Origin: Sclerodactyla briareus
Taxonomy: Eukaryota; Echinodermata; Holothuroidea; Dendrochirotida; Sclerodactylidae
Assembly: GCA_026419785.1 (NCBI GenBank)
Contig: JAODTK010005209.1
Coordinates: 1-64,000 of the forward strand
Reading direction: 5' to 3'
DNA: 64,000 bases
The position numbers and the translations under genes were made by a program. Positions 22,601 to 35,503 of this stretch are shown piece by piece. Numbering within the stretch: position 1 is the first letter of the stretch; each line of letters begins with the position of its first letter. A model generated the notes under the pieces. The model worked only from the letters and a program-made list of their open reading frames with translations. It was not told the origin of the DNA and ran no database searches.

Positions 22601-22770
22601 TGTGGGATTCCTGGCTGCGTATGTGGGAATCCCGCACCCGCGCTCTAGCACGAACACTGGTGTACATGTCTATCTTTGAACATCGAATTGTTGAACCATT
22701 CCAAACCTAACGCTCCGATCTGTGTGACCTCATGTCTTGAGTCTTTTGTTTTTTTTCTTTGTTGTTCCCC
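19680..22770. other. no gene seen; C/T-rich tract
   Basis: 19918-20000 is a C/T-rich low-complexity tract with a CTCTCTCTCTC stretch. Around 21475-21640 short ACCGGTATCG and CCCGGTA words recur, possibly an old hairpin-rich repeat. At 21214 an acceptor-like TTATTTTTACAG opens a 23-codon frame without a donor. Confidence 0.35.
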
Positions 22771-22774
22771 CCAG

Positions 22775-22874
22775 ACCAGATGGGCATCACACGTTCTGAA
22801 ACAGGGCGAGGTTGCTCTCCAGCTTATATGAGCTTCACTCAGGAGGACTCCTGCTTATAACAAACAGCTCCTTG
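22775..22874 (+). other. exon-like 100-base segment with strong splice sites
   Basis: The acceptor is preceded by a long pyrimidine run (TTCTTTGTTGTTCCCCCCAG). The donor is CTTG then GTGAGTAG, close to consensus. All three frames hold a stop, so it is either a non-coding (5' UTR) exon or a coding exon with a base error. The next acceptor on the same strand is at 23568, followed by a start codon. That fits a UTR exon spliced to the segment at 23569. Confidence 0.4.
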
Positions 22875-23568
22875 GTGAGTAGAAATTCTTTGATAGTTTC
22901 AGCCGTCACGGTGAAGGGACATATGACCCCATATAACTGAGCAATTTTCTTCTTCTTCTTCAAAGTAGGAATCTCAGACTTTGAATTTGTTTCATTTAAC
23001 ACAAAATTTGTGTGATAAGGCTATAGTCTCCAGATGCAATCTGGACGTAACTCTTAAAAATCTATTTTCTTCTGAATCCACCTTTTTTCACAAAACTGAA
23101 ATATGGAAGATTGATATGAAAATGGAGAAAAAAGATTCTTGCTCCCAAAATTTTCCATTGATGATTGAAAAAAAGGAATAATCACAGGGGGCAATGTTAC
23201 TTCTAAAGAATAGCATTGCATAATGGGGGCTCAGTGGAAAACAAGTGGGGTCTAGCTGTTTGTTCAAGGTGAATCCATGTGGATGGTGAAATGGTTCACA
23301 GCCGTCCCACTTGTCCCCTGTGAACACTTATACTTATGCATGTGTCCTCTGCAATTAAAGAGGTATTGTTGTCGGTAGAATTTAACTACTGGCGACTCTC
23401 AAGGGCGCTACCATTCATTGAAAGTAGGAGGGGGTGGGGGGGTCCAAAGCAGTGATGGACAATTCCTGTGTGGGCAAGAATGTAATGTATGAAAGCCTAA
23501 TTAAGAGGTGGTGGTCACTTCTGCTCTGCCCTCCGCCCTTCGTTAACACATTCATCCATCATTTTCAG

Positions 23569-23960
23569 CATCCATTGGATGAGGACCAGTGACTATTATA
23601 AACAGAAGTACCTTGCTGCAGTTACAGTGATGCAGTCTCACAGTCCCAGGGTCCAGCTCATCCCTGCTGAGCCTGCAGGACCAGCAGAGAGAAAGAACAG
23701 CCTTCAGGGAGCAGCCCGCAGGAATCGATGGTCATCGCAGGGAGTAGGACAAAGAAAAAGAAAAAAAAGGGGTGAAAGTCAAACCAAGTCAAAGATCAAT
23801 TGTATAAAAAAATCTCTAGAATCTTCGAGATTCTGTCGAAGATGTCCCATCCAGATATGGTACTCCTCCAAAAGAAGCAGATCAAGCAGAAGCTAGCTGT
23901 GGTTTCGACAGTGCATTCGGTACACTCCACCTTTCCAGCATTCACGGTTTGGTCACATAT
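23569..23960 (+). pseudogene. candidate coding exon with a frameshift, unrecognised
   Basis: An acceptor (CATCCATCATTTTCAG) precedes ATG at 23579, opening MRTSDYYKQKYLAAVTVMQS, then a Pro/Ala-rich stretch and RKRKKR. At the A/G run near 23760-23775 the more protein-like reading moves to another frame: VKDQLYKKISRIFEILSKMS followed by HPDMVLLQKKQIKQKLAVVS. The second part is a plausible amphipathic helix region. The run of A is a likely place for a one-base sequencing error. No domain was recognised and the 3' end of the exon is unclear. Confidence 0.38.
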
Positions 23961-24634
23961 CGAAACCGGAAATACAATGCATAGTGGTTCCTTGCTATAT
24001 TATTAGACATTATCATTGGTCTCTACAGAATGTTAGCCCCATCAACCTGTCCCAGGTGTCTTACTTATATCAACTACCCTGTGTATCGCGCTGGTAGAAT
24101 AAATTGCAACTATATCCCCCTTCCTGCTGTTTTGAGAGGTAACCAAAAGGGAGGACCTCCCTCATAACTTCACGTATGCAGTTGTATCACAAACATGCCT
24201 ATGTGTCATATGGTTTATTACTGCAGGTGAAAAAAAACATGCAGTCAAAAAGTCACTGGTTGATCACATTGCTCACGGAACTGCAGGATTGGCTGTAACA
24301 AAATTGATATTTTGAGGAATGGAAACATCTTACGTCAGCAGGTCCAACCCCATTACAGTATGATGTCCCCCTCGTAGGTTTACCTACTTCATAGGGCTCT
24401 TAACATCTGGACATTACTACAACCTGATTTTCGGCACACCACACAGCTCTTCAATGCACCCAATACACCAAACCTGAAAGTTTCAGGTGCATAAACCGAC
24501 CATAGCCTAATATAGCTAAGACTGGTACCGTATCTGGTTCCTTAATGTTTTTGGGATGTACGGCGTGGGCGCCGTGACACACAGCTTCTGCAGCTCCATT
24601 GTTTTCCTGTTTTCCTTCCTTCTCGTTTCCTTGG

Positions 24635-24960
24635 GGGTTCTTCACTTACTACCAACCACTGTTTCTTTCCTTCACTCATTACCAACCACTGTTTATCACC
24701 AACCACCGTTTCTTCACTTACTACGACCATGGTTTACTTCACTTATATCAACCACTGTTTCCTCACTTACTACCAACCACTGTTTCTTTCCTTCACTCAT
24801 TACCAACCACTGTTTATCACCAACCACCGTTTCTTCACTTACTACGACCATGGTTTACTTCACTTATATCAACCACTGTTTCCTCACTTACTACCAACCA
24901 ACGTTCCTTCACTTACTACCAACTACCGTTTCTTCATTTAGTACCATCCACTTTTCTTTC
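24635..24960. repeat. 121-bp tandem repeat built from ~24-bp subunits
   Basis: The block starting GTTTCTTTCCTTCACTCATT at 24661 recurs at 24782 with almost no change, a 121-base period, and degrades after 24900. Inside it, TTCACTTACTACCAACCACT-type subunits recur at about 24 bases. Because 121 is not a multiple of three, all three plus frames stay open (up to 159 codons). This is a property of the repeat and not evidence of a gene. Confidence 0.9.
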
Positions 24961-25121
24961 TTCACTATCAGGGATATAATTATATCCCTACTTTGGGGAT
25001 ATTATATGTTGAATTTTTGCTTTCCCGCCGCATGATTTCGTGTTGTTCTATGAAAGCATTAGATGTGCGGCAAAGTGTTTGCATTGCCCTCTGCGCCCTG
25101 TCACCACTGGAACACTGACTC

Positions 25122-25345
25122 CAGGTGCGGACCCAGGGGAACCCGTGTTGTCAGATCTTGTGTTGAAGGACGGAAAAATGCCAACAGATGAATTAGAAGA
25201 GGCACATGTGGCCTCGCCATGATCCCTGGACAGCTAGCCTGGACGGAGGTGTCCGGTGTGACGCAACATATCCGTGTGGGCGAGCCACCACCCCCCAATT
25301 TTGGGGTAGGAATGGCTACGCCATTCACCAGATCTATAGCTTCCC
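25122..25345 (+). pseudogene. candidate coding exon with one frameshift, unrecognised
   Basis: After the acceptor-like ACACTGACTCCAG, the frame reads GADPGEPVLSDLVLKDGK and MPTDELEEAHVAS. A one-base shift at about 25222 then gives IPGQLAWTEVSGVTQHIRVG, EPPPPNFGVGMATPFTRSIA and SQ, ending at CCCAG then GTCAGA, a fair donor. The two halves are acidic then Pro/Gly-rich and read as ordinary protein. No family is recognised. The shift could be an assembly error or a real lesion. It lies 160 bases after the 121-bp repeat. Confidence 0.4.
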
Positions 25346-25349
25346 AGGT

Positions 25350-27170
25350 CAGAATCTGCTTGAGATCGGAAGGCCAGGGTCACCAATTACCATGATTCAT
25401 CATGAGTTTCTCTGAGCCTCTGTCTCATGTGATAACCCCCAATGAGCCAATCAGCAGGAGTTGTACTATCTGTATCTCCCTTGATTGCACAAATGGGCCA
25501 CCATGGCCTTCGTGATTTGTGTGAAATAGAAATGCTATGGACAACTGAACTGAACCTAAATAATTGGAAAGATTGGCTTGACTTTGCATTGTCCCAAAAA
25601 TTATAATGTGCTGTTTGTGGAGCAGGTGGCCATGCCTACTTTCATCAAACCCATTAGAGCTCAGTATTTTTGACAAGCATGTGTGCAAAGTTTCAAATCA
25701 ATCAAACGTGGTAGTTGAAAAGTATTGCATCCTGACATAACAAGGGGTTTCTTCAAAATCCCAATAGATGGCCACACCACCAGAGCTTTGGGTGCCATGC
25801 CCCTTTCAAACTTTGTCCAAGAATCCTTCATAACGAACATGTGTGCCATGTTTTCAGTGAATTGTGTTGGAGAGTGCTAACACAAAATGTTCCCAACGGC
25901 AGAGAAGGAGGCACCGCCAAAAACCATGATACGGACACTCCAGTGTTCGGAGAATAATTAGGCTTAGTTTGACAAGTCTGGGTGAATGTTCAAACATTTG
26001 TTTGGTTACTTGTTAGTGTGGGTTTGCATGATGAAGTTACGCCTCACTCACTCTACAAAGAATCGAGTCTGCAACTGTACTGCATGTGGAATTGCAACTG
26101 CTCGCAGCTAGTGCCATTTAGAATCAAGCCAAAAGTAAGATGCAAACAATACTGCAACCTGCTGGCTGTACTGTGAATGGCTTGCAAACCAGTGTGTGCA
26201 ACTACCTCCAAATCGTTTTGTGTTGTGCTGCGTTGATTCGCAATCAACAGCAAATGTGTGCAGCCTGGTCAGACCCTGATCTGTGACTGGGTATGCAAAG
26301 TATATAGACTGTTTTGCGATCTACTGCTACCTTGCGCATGTCTGCAGTTCTGACGTCGGCAGTTGCAAATATGTAAACATGTGTTTTGAGGACTCGAGTC
26401 CGGTCTTGGTCTCGAGACCGATTTTGAAGGGGTGTTCCAGGGTCGGACTGGGGGGTGTACATCCCAGATCTGGGGTTAAGTTTAGTAGGAAAGGGTCAGA
26501 AGGAACTGATTCCCTCATGACGACCTACAACACAACAACCCTGAAGAAGACAACAGAACCCTAAGCATCCTCCCACAATTCTGAAACACAAGTCAGACGT
26601 CTCGGAGGCATTAAAGGGAGGGCAACTGCAGGGCTTGGTAAACCAAAATTATATTGTGAGAATGGAAAACTGTTCTATAGGTGCAACACCCATTTCAATA
26701 TCGATATCTCCTATGTAGTTAGTGCCTTCGAAAATTTGGGCCATTTAGCATAGGAATTGGGGAGTACGCAGTTGCGCAATAAGCATGACGTCACTTATAT
26801 CACGGGAAATTATGTGATGTATTTGTTTGTTTCATTTTGTTGAATAAGTCAACCTTTAGCAGAAGTTCTGTTGTCCTCCTCTCACCAAACCAAATTAACC
26901 ATCAACGACCTACCAACACCACTACTCAATCCTCTCCCATAGACTGAATGCTTTTCGAAGTGAATTAATGTTTGACATTTCAAAGAAAACAAGAATGTTT
27001 GCAGGGTTGTGCAAGTTTGTCATCATTTATTATTGCTTGATGGGATGCATTTCGATCTTGTGCAATACACATGCTTCACAATACACAAACTTCGTATGAA
27101 TATAACTCTGTAATGGAACAGTCCCTATAACTACCGGTTTGGACGCATTCAGTTTTTATCCAGCTATTAA
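25350..27170. other. no gene seen; possible dispersed repeat at 25.43-25.92 kb
   Basis: 25430-25920 contains phrases such as ATGTGTGCCATGTTTTCAGT and GTGTGCAAAGTTTCAAATCA that resemble old dispersed repeat DNA, but no second copy lies in the window. No coding motif was found in 25.9-27.1 kb. Confidence 0.35.
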
Positions 27171-27179
27171 ATTAGCCCC

Positions 27180-28910
27180 TGTATCAATCATCCTGCAGTT
27201 GTCCTTTACCACTCTACGACCAAAAACCGAATCGATCACCCGATTCGCCTTATCTCTTTACGTCTACCAAGAGCTTTAATTTTTCCTCATACAACAAATC
27301 TTGCAGACATTAAAATAATCTTGTAGCCCTCCTTTGAAAGTTCTCAATTAGCAGCCTATCTTTGCGCGCGAATTCCACACTTGTCATGGAATACCCAGAG
27401 GAGTCTGTACACTGCCTAAACAGCCTGTCACCAGTGTATTTGTTACGAGTACTGAGATTATATTAGTCAGCTGATAATCCAATTACCTTTCCCAGCAGCT
27501 TCACCAAGATTTTTTCCAGAATTTGCCACTTTCATTTCCTGACCATAAAACTAAAAGACATGTTAGCGTTATGATAGGCGCGTGTGCCCACTTTGCATTT
27601 TCAGCGTTCGAACATTCGCCAGTCGGAAGACCATTTGGAGTTTTGGTAGGAATCCCTAGCTTTGAACAATTATTGCAACATCATCATTTCAAGTCACACT
27701 GTGATACACTTGTGTCATCCGCAAATCACTTACCTCTAGATTGCACAGATCTGGCACCAATTGTTAATATAAGCCAAAAAGAGTAAACTAACCAAGAAAC
27801 GACCCTTAGGGAACACCACTTGTGACCTTCTCCAAGTAGAAAAACACCCATTACTGGCCATTCTCTGCACCCTCTTGTGGAGCACTCTTGAATCCACTTC
27901 AGGAACATTACTGGTAATACCCAATCTCTCCAATTTGAAAAGGAGACAGTTTATAAGGCTGCTTGTCAAAAGTTTTCTGGAACAGGAAATAATATCAACA
28001 GCTTTACTGCTGTCAATAGAACTAGTAACATCTTCCATAAATTCTAGTAGATTAGTCAAGCATTGAATGTTGAGACTCACAAATCAGATTATACTCATTG
28101 AAATAATTCCGCAGATATCTCTGAACCTGATCCCATCACTTCCAAACTATACAAGGTAAGCCTCACTGACCTGTAATTACAAGCATGAGAACGAATACCT
28201 TTCTTGAAAATAGGTGAAACATTTGCCTTCCTCCAATCCTCAGGAACCACACCTGCTAGAGTCTTATTGGTAATGAGAGCAAACGAAAAACGGAGCTTAA
28301 CTATTCCTAAGCAATTTCTCCTCAACCAAGTCAGGCATACAAACCACATCGCTAATACTATTAGGAGACACACCAATGATGTCATAATTATTGTCATGGT
28401 TTTCTCGAGTGGAAACAGAAGAGAAATAACTGTTGAGAACCCCAGACATATCCTGACTATCACTGTTCGTACCCCCCATCATTGGGTTTAACAAAGACAT
28501 GTTTGTGCTTTGCCTTTCTGCCTAACATAAGTGAAAAAATGCACAAGGATCGTCCTTAATAATGGTGGCATGTTTTTTTTATCAAAATCATGTTTTGCAT
28601 TGTAAACTAAATGTTTGATTAACTTTGGTTGAGCTTTGAGCTGATCCGATATGACAAGTAGCCTAAAAACGATAAAGACGCCACAGAATTTGTTCCCTTT
28701 CTATTGCTAGAAAAACATCCCTTGTCATCCAACATGGCTCTTTTGCTCTAATTACAGGTGCTTATTCCAAGGAATTCACACTCTCATGACCTCACAAACT
28801 TTCTCATGTAAAACCTCCCATGAGTCAGCCGACCCAACTAGTTCTAACTCTGTGGAATATTGATGGAACCACAAAACACATTAAAGATACAACAAGGGGT
28901 GTCTGACCTC
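27180..28910 (-). mobile_element. CR1-like non-LTR retrotransposon (LINE), ORF2 3' part, degenerate
   Basis: On the minus strand, reading through several frame changes: WEVLHEKVCEVMRV (28.83 kb); EPCWMTRDVFLAIERE with LWRLYRFL (28.74-28.66 kb); DMSGVLNSYFSSV (28.45 kb); GVVPEDWRKANVSPIFKKG (28253-28197) followed by NYRSVRLT; LLEFMEDVTSSIDSSKAVDI (28.05 kb); VVFPKGRFLVSLLFLAYIN (27.82-27.76 kb); the catalytic box FADDT (27725-27711); KWSSDWRMFE and KCKVG (27.6 kb); and IENFQRRATRLF with YEEKLKALG (27.3 kb). This order (linker, reverse transcriptase, thumb with Q-R-R-A-T) is that of CR1/Jockey-group ORF2. The endonuclease is missing or unrecognisable upstream. Many stops and shifts make it inactive. 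Confidence 0.92.
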
Positions 28911-28919
28911 GGTGCAGTA

Positions 28920-31900
28920 GCCTGCTCAAGTACTATATGAGGGAGCGCATTTCCTGAAATAGAGGGGAGCTACATCACTCTTTATTAATATACAATGGTG
29001 GAATATTACCAACATAATCGTCTGCAGGACTTCGTTGACAAATCAAAAAAAAATTGGAATTCTGCTCATTACAATTCAGGGGACGTGGATATCAATCATC
29101 AGTAGCACACGGGCGTTGATATGGATGAACGCAACCCCAAAGAAATTCTGTGAAAAATTGCCCAACATTTTGGTCATAATTATTTGTGGAAAACTTTCAC
29201 CTTTTTCTCTATGCTTCTAAACTCTCACAATACCGAAAATGAGAATTTATTAAAAAATGATGCATTTGAAGCCTAAATGAAATGAAGCCGCTGTTTCAGC
29301 TCTGCACAGCGTATTGCACAATCACGTTGACTTTGCACCACCCACTTTGATCCCCCCGCCCATATCAGTTCGCACGCGCGGAACAATCGTCACAAGCTTG
29401 TTTAGGCGAATCATGATTGGATGAAGCGTCATCCTGCGCGTATGAGTGAATGAGGCTGATACGAGGCGAACAAAGTCAAACGCCTTTTTCACAGGCTATC
29501 AATGCAGAGGTGATGGACAACCCAGAACACCCCTGTTGTGACATCCTCGATAAGTTGTATCCAGTATATCCAGGACATGGCCTCAACAAGGAAGGGTCAC
29601 CCCTGACACACTGTTTTTGTGGGCAGTTCACCCCTACAACAGACAGTTTCATGTCACATGGACCCTGTCACAGACCCAGGCAAAATGACAACAGCGGTAG
29701 AGCCATGGCCATGGGTGGGGTCGATTACAGGTTAAACCTGGTATTTTCACAATGTCATGCCATGGTGCGTAAGTAGCAGACCTGTCCAGACCTCCGCCAT
29801 TGACTGACACTGAGCCCTGTAGACCTTCTTTTGACCTTCTAATGAAACTAAAGCCCCAGTCACACTGTCTGTAACAATAACGATAAAATTGGGACGGTCA
29901 CACAATAACGAGGAAAGCCACCGATAACAGTAGCTTGGAGCGGCGGTGAGCTGTATAGACTGTGGATTTTTCATTTGATATTCTCCTCCTTGTAACAGTT
30001 TTATTATCCAAGTTCATCGGAAAGTTTATCACTCATGGATCGATCCACAATCCATAAGGTGGATGCCAATCGCTGCATCCACCCTACCTACTGCTGACAA
30101 TCGCCTGGCCTGCTCTGGGCAAAGAGCTGCAGGGGAAACCCGGTGATCGGCCCCAACCTGAATCCTGTTTTCACACAGAACTTGGTGGGCAGGATACCTG
30201 CCGAGGAGGCATGCCAAATATATGCCCGAAGAAGGGCAATCAGGTGATCGCGAATCAAAGCTAACTTTTTCACTTCCCTACATCCATAAAATCATGGCAT
30301 TGGATCCACCATCTCGCCAGCACGAACCAAGGCAGTGCCTCTTGTTGGTATTTCATATATGGTATTTTAATAGCTGTGACCTAATTACGTGGTATAGGCT
30401 CATGACCAAGCTGGCAACGCAGCAAACCCACGGCGCGGCGGTTATATTTTTAAGCTTCCCTAAAACTTTCTTATGGCACGTAGCGACTGGCCATGTCTAC
30501 CTGCTTTCAGTTCATCGCACAGTTTGAGAGCTTTATTGGATTATATTAGAACACAAACTTCCGGAATAATACTTTCGACACTACTTCAATAGCATCGGGC
30601 ACAGCCAGGCATGCCGGGCAGATTAATTATCACCCACTGTTTTCAACGAAGCATGCTCCCAGGGGTGTGCAGTGGACGGCCGTCGGCAAGTTGGCCGTTG
30701 GTCTTGGGATAAACAATAGGCCTATTCATAGCAGGTACACGCATCTCGTTCCGCCGACCTGCAGGATCCCGCATAAAATAATTTAGATAACAACCCATAA
30801 AGGGGTGAATTTTGCGAAAGAGGTGGAAAATTCCAACATGCCAAGCCAGATCAAGTTCGAAATCATTAGGTGTGATTCCCTTGTGAAATATATACATCTG
30901 TTTATTTTAGTATGAGTATGGAGTCAATTTTGGGAAAAAAGAGAAACTTTATCATTTTGTTATTTTGGGTACATAACTCTATTTAAATCTGACTGAGTCA
31001 CACATGCCTAGTCAGAAGGAGTTTGAACTTGTAACATTATCTTGCCTAGAAGTTTTGGTTTGAACCTGTAAGTGTCTGAGGAACTGCTAAGCTACTTGGT
31101 ATTTTGGCTAATTTTTGTATGTAATCAAGTGCCTGGACATGCCTGGTCTGATGAAGTTTACACTTAGTGTGTATGTTCCCTATGATAAGTAGATGGGTCC
31201 TAATAATTTTAGTGTCATTAGAATAAATTTTGGGCAACTAGTGAAAAAATTGGCTATTGATCTTAGTTTGAGTATGTAGGGGGAATTGGAAAGGGAAAAG
31301 TGGTACCCAGCTTCTGATGAACGTGCCTGGTACATTATTGCTTCCAAACTTAGTTTGAGCAGTACCCAATTTTAGGAAGAATGGAGAACTTGAACATTTT
31401 TAGACAGTAGTGTCCAAGAAATCACTAAGTCTTCCACCTTGAGGAAGCATGAAAGCAGGGGTGCAAATACAGGGGGGCAGGGGAGAATTTCACCCCTGAA
31501 ATGAACCAAATTAGCCCATGAAAATACCAGGGAGCCCCAGAAAAATGTGTTATTGGGGCAAGTTAGCCATTGAAAGTCTCCAAAGTTCATGGAAAATAGC
31601 CCCTAAAAAATATTTGCCCCCCTCCCATGACAGTCAAGTGCATGTTTGATGGCCTATGTTACCATGATCCCTTTTTGCAGCTGCCCGAGCAACATTACAG
31701 AACTCACCCCTTTAACCGAGTGTCATAGCTAATGACCCTCCTTAACGACAGGTGCCACATTCCTTGTGGTTTCTACTGCGGACTAGGAAGTTGGAAGTAT
31801 TTTATCAACAATGAAATGATGAATTGTTTGCATCTCTCATTTCCACTGTCGAATTTGGATCGCTGGCAAATAGAAGACTGAAATAAACATTCCAATGATC

Positions 31901-32740
31901 AAAATCTGTTCAATTTCGACTGAAAAACGGCAGACTCAAAGTTTATATGAAATTCGTTCAAAGTTTGAAAAAGTGGATCGATGAAATATTTTCATTGTCG
32001 ACCGATGCTCCGTATTTTACGCTTCCTGTGGAATTTTCGAGAAAAATATATGTATCCCATACTATTTCCTCCAGACATTCCATTTTCTTCAAGTATTAGC
32101 CTTCCACCAGCACTGTTTTCAGAGTTTCACGTTAAAAAAATCCGTTCCAGTACAATTGAAAACCCAACTTTCAAGGTCAAATACCAAGTGGTCCAAGGAG
32201 ATGCTCCCTTGGGGAGAAGCGGCTTGATTTTTATGTCCGTGAACCGGCCGATCGTCCAGTTCACTTGTCCACCGTTCAAGGGGCTGGAAATTCTAATGAA
32301 TCTCCAGTATATATGACACACAGGGCTGACATGTAATGTAAGGAAGAATGCCTCGTTGTGCATCCCTGCCTCCCAGATGTGACCTATCCCGAACACAAAT
32401 TAATAGGTGAGCTACTGTGCCTTGTGTTTGAAATGAATACTATGCACTGCCTATACCTAAAACCTAAAACTTACAACAAAATATGTAATATATATCTCCA
32501 TGATACTTTGATTTTGACATTCAACATGCATAGGATCTACCCTGGTTACAATAATTTAACTGGTGTATGTAGAGACATCGGGATGGGATGCCATGATAAC
32601 ATATAAGAGGCCTGCATAAACTAATACACATATAAGTAATTTGCCTTCAGAAACGGCCAGTGGTCACATTGATTGATGTGAGAAAAATACCTAATTCACC
32701 CAATACATGCATTGTTTATTTCAGTTGAAGGCCACCTCTG
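28920..32740. other. no gene supported
   Basis: Open frames of 60-111 codons at 29450-29776 (+), 30643-30897 (-) and 31981-32316 (+) have no recognisable motif and no convincing splice-site pair. A small direct repeat of AGTTTGAGTATG / GTTTGAGCAGTA type occurs at 31.2-31.4 kb. Nothing else is visible. Confidence 0.4.
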
Positions 32741-32754
32741 TTTTGCATTCTTTT

Positions 32755-33690
32755 TGTCTCGCCTGAACAAAGCTAAGAAAGTGACTTAGAAATCACTTTG
32801 GCATGTGTGTGTGTGTGTATGAGCGTGTGTCATACTTCTCGTTAGCAGATATCTCCAAAACATTAAGACCAATTTTTATGTAATTTTGAATTTAGTATCC
32901 CGTTGGGTAAACATGGATCTGTTAATTTTGGCCTGTTTCTGTATTTTATTGTTTAGGATTGTTAGCAACATTGCTGATGATTTGTAGATGCTATGGTGAT
33001 TTGGTGTGGCACATAGGTGCAGGTAGAGGTGGAACTGATTTCCAGCATAGGTTTTCAGTGTAAAATTGCTAATTAGTCATCTAATTTGTATAGTTTATGC
33101 AAAAGAGAATATGGTCCACCTCCAGTCCCCAAATTTTTTAACAATGATTCAGGGTCACTGGAGGTTATTCTTTATGTCTATATTGCATAATTCATGTGAA
33201 TATGAAGTTCAGATCCTCATGAAACTTACCTTTCGTTCTGGAATTCCCATTTTGAGATCACTGGAGGTCATTCAATGCGTCTAATTTGCCTAATTAGTTT
33301 GTTGGATATGCATGAAATGTATTGAGTGCAATCCAGTTATGGCCCTGAGATGATTCAAATTAGAGAATGGCTCACTGGAAGTCAAGTAAGGTGTCTGATT
33401 ATTTTGCATAAATTGGCAATTCAGTCACATTTCCACAAAACTCACAAATACTCCTTTGGCAAACATGGTCAATATTCAGTAGCATCTTAATTTAGCAATC
33501 TTAAATCGTCACTGAATTAAAGTTGCCATTTATAGGTAGCACACTTAGGTGCTGGTAAACTATATCCACCTCCATATGCTATGCTTTCAGATGTTACTGT
33601 TATTATTGGCTAACTGGCAACTTGCTCCTCTAAGATTGGGTTTGTGGGAACATGCAAAATGCAAAATAAAACAACCACTGATCACAAAAG
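32755..33690 (+). mobile_element. dispersed element with TGTCTCGCCTG left end, copy 1
   Basis: It begins TGTCTCGCCTG (32755-32765), then GT-rich sequence, CTCGTTAGCAG, and repeated modules of the form GGTCACTGGAGGT..ATT with TAATTTGCCTAATTAG (33140-33300). The same order is seen at 43.0 and 49.4 kb. The right end ACCACTGATCACAAAAGGTG resembles CACTGATCGCGAACCAGGCG at 50.15 kb but has lost the CAGGCGAGACA terminus. There is no coding capacity. It is likely a non-autonomous DNA element or a decayed copy of a larger one. Confidence 0.6.
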
Positions 33691-33699
33691 GTGATGCTA

Positions 33700-35480
33700 G
33701 TTGTTCCAAGGACCCACTTGTGTATTCTGGGGGAACCTGACCCAAGGCTGCCCTCCCCCACTATTGCATTTATATGCCTACTGTGAGCAGTTGTGGCTTA
33801 TCCTCATAGTGTCCAATTTCATTTTCATGTAACATACCAAAGCATCTAACACACCCACATGTTTTCACATAATCATGCACACACAGTATAACAATCTGTC
33901 AGTTGAACAATACGATGGTGTATTAAGTAAATCCATGAAATCTAAAGCATTACATGTGCATAACCACTCTTCTGTTCAATGGCCGTGGATGTTCCCCACG
34001 CCACACAACCACAACAGCATTAAGTGCAAGGACCCTGGATCGCGAAAAGCTGTGACCCCTGACCTCATTGCGTCAAATACCCTATTCTGCCTATTCTGGC
34101 TCTGTTATTGTCCCACAGAATTAATAAATACTGAGTGTTTGGTCATGTTAGGAGAGCTGCATGTTTCCATGCAGTGCGGTACTGTCAGGCCCAACCTACG
34201 ATACCCACGGCATGCATGGTGCGTCAACCTTCTCTGCCCCATTATTCAGATCACAAGGCAATCAGCTGTATGATATTGAGACCCGACCATGCGTAACCAA
34301 CAATTGTGGGGTGCTATAGTTGCCTTGAATAAACTTTTTATTATGTGTGTCTTTTAACCTCGCACCAGTGCCCGACGCTGCCCGTCATATGACATAGCAG
34401 CTGCTCTCTCAAAGGAAACTTGAGCACCAGCTCACGTAATGCCTGTACAATTATCAGAACTGAAGTGAGGGGTTTTTGTTTAAAAGGTTGGAGGTGCTTT
34501 GGGACAGTCGCGAAGGAGTGTTTAAGGAGTGACTGGATTCTGTGTATCATTTCGAAGTACTCGAAGCATGCCTGTGAGCTGTGCTATGGTGTTTAATGTT
34601 GTGCTGGTGTATTACAGCAATAGTCTTGGTATCATAGGATATTAATCATTATTATATGATGGAATTCCTATTGAGAGATAAGTACAGTGGACTTAGCAGA
34701 TCCATGGAGAATCTCAAGTAACCCCCCGGCTTATTCATTCAGACAGCATTTGTATATTTCATATTTCGGGGGTAATTCATAGTTTTGTCTTTTAACGAGC
34801 ACCAGTTTATGCGTTTAAATCCTGGTGAGTTGCCACCTGGATCAAACAGATCCCATAGTTAGTTAGTTAGAAGTTATTCCATGATTGCTTTCTTAAAAAA
34901 ACAATGTTTTTCTAAAGCTATAGAAGTTTGAACCTCAGAATACCCCGCGATATATTTAGTATGAGATTTTTCACTTCACGCAAGTACAAAATTGGTAACA
35001 TTTGCAATCTTGTACTTCAAATCAATTCCAGCCATTTATGAACCTCTGTATGATCATATACATCATTTATAATCAGTGTAAATACTAACATAACTTTTAG
35101 GATATTTGTATGGGCCTGAAAAAAGGGGGGGCACCTCCAATTGGGGAGGGGGGCGGAAAAGTGGTTCCAAACAGGGATGGAACAGATAGTTGATTACTAC
35201 AGTATAACTATGGACTAATGTTGGTATTCACTGCAGTGTCCATACCTGTACCACCATGGACTAATGGTGGTGTATATGGATGTTCAAAAGGTCAAAAGTT
35301 TTCAGGGAGTCATTTTATGCCCCATTTTGTTTGAACAGTCAAATGGCTTTCCACCAAATCAGAAAGATAGAGGTCATAAAAATGTAGAATGACATTGGCA
35401 AATAGTGCAGGTGGGGTGCTCGTGAATTTCAGGTCAAAAGCTATCTGACGGTCAATTCGGCTATTTTGTTTGAAGATCAA
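33700..35480. other. no gene supported
   Basis: A 132-codon plus frame (33875-34273) lacks motifs and splice signals. A G-rich tract lies at 35126-35160. TACTATAGTATAACTATGGACTAATG-like wording near 35200-35270 contains a short imperfect duplication (CTATGGACTAATG and CATGGACTAATGG, about 50 bases apart). Confidence 0.35.
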
Positions 35481-35503
35481 CGGCTTCAACAAGGAAAGAT
35501 AAG

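Noticed and set aside
24556-25035. 159-, 126- and 70-codon plus frames of Tyr/Thr/Phe-rich protein
   Set aside because: All three phases are open because of the 121-bp repeat; the peptides only restate the repeat.
29990-30273. Overlapping minus frames with a GC-rich tract (VCENRIQVGADHRVS-like words)
   Set aside because: Two phases are equally open and no family or second copy is recognised; possibly an old repeat but not supportable.
33875-34273. 132-codon plus frame
   Set aside because: No splice sites, motif or codon pattern distinguishes it from chance.
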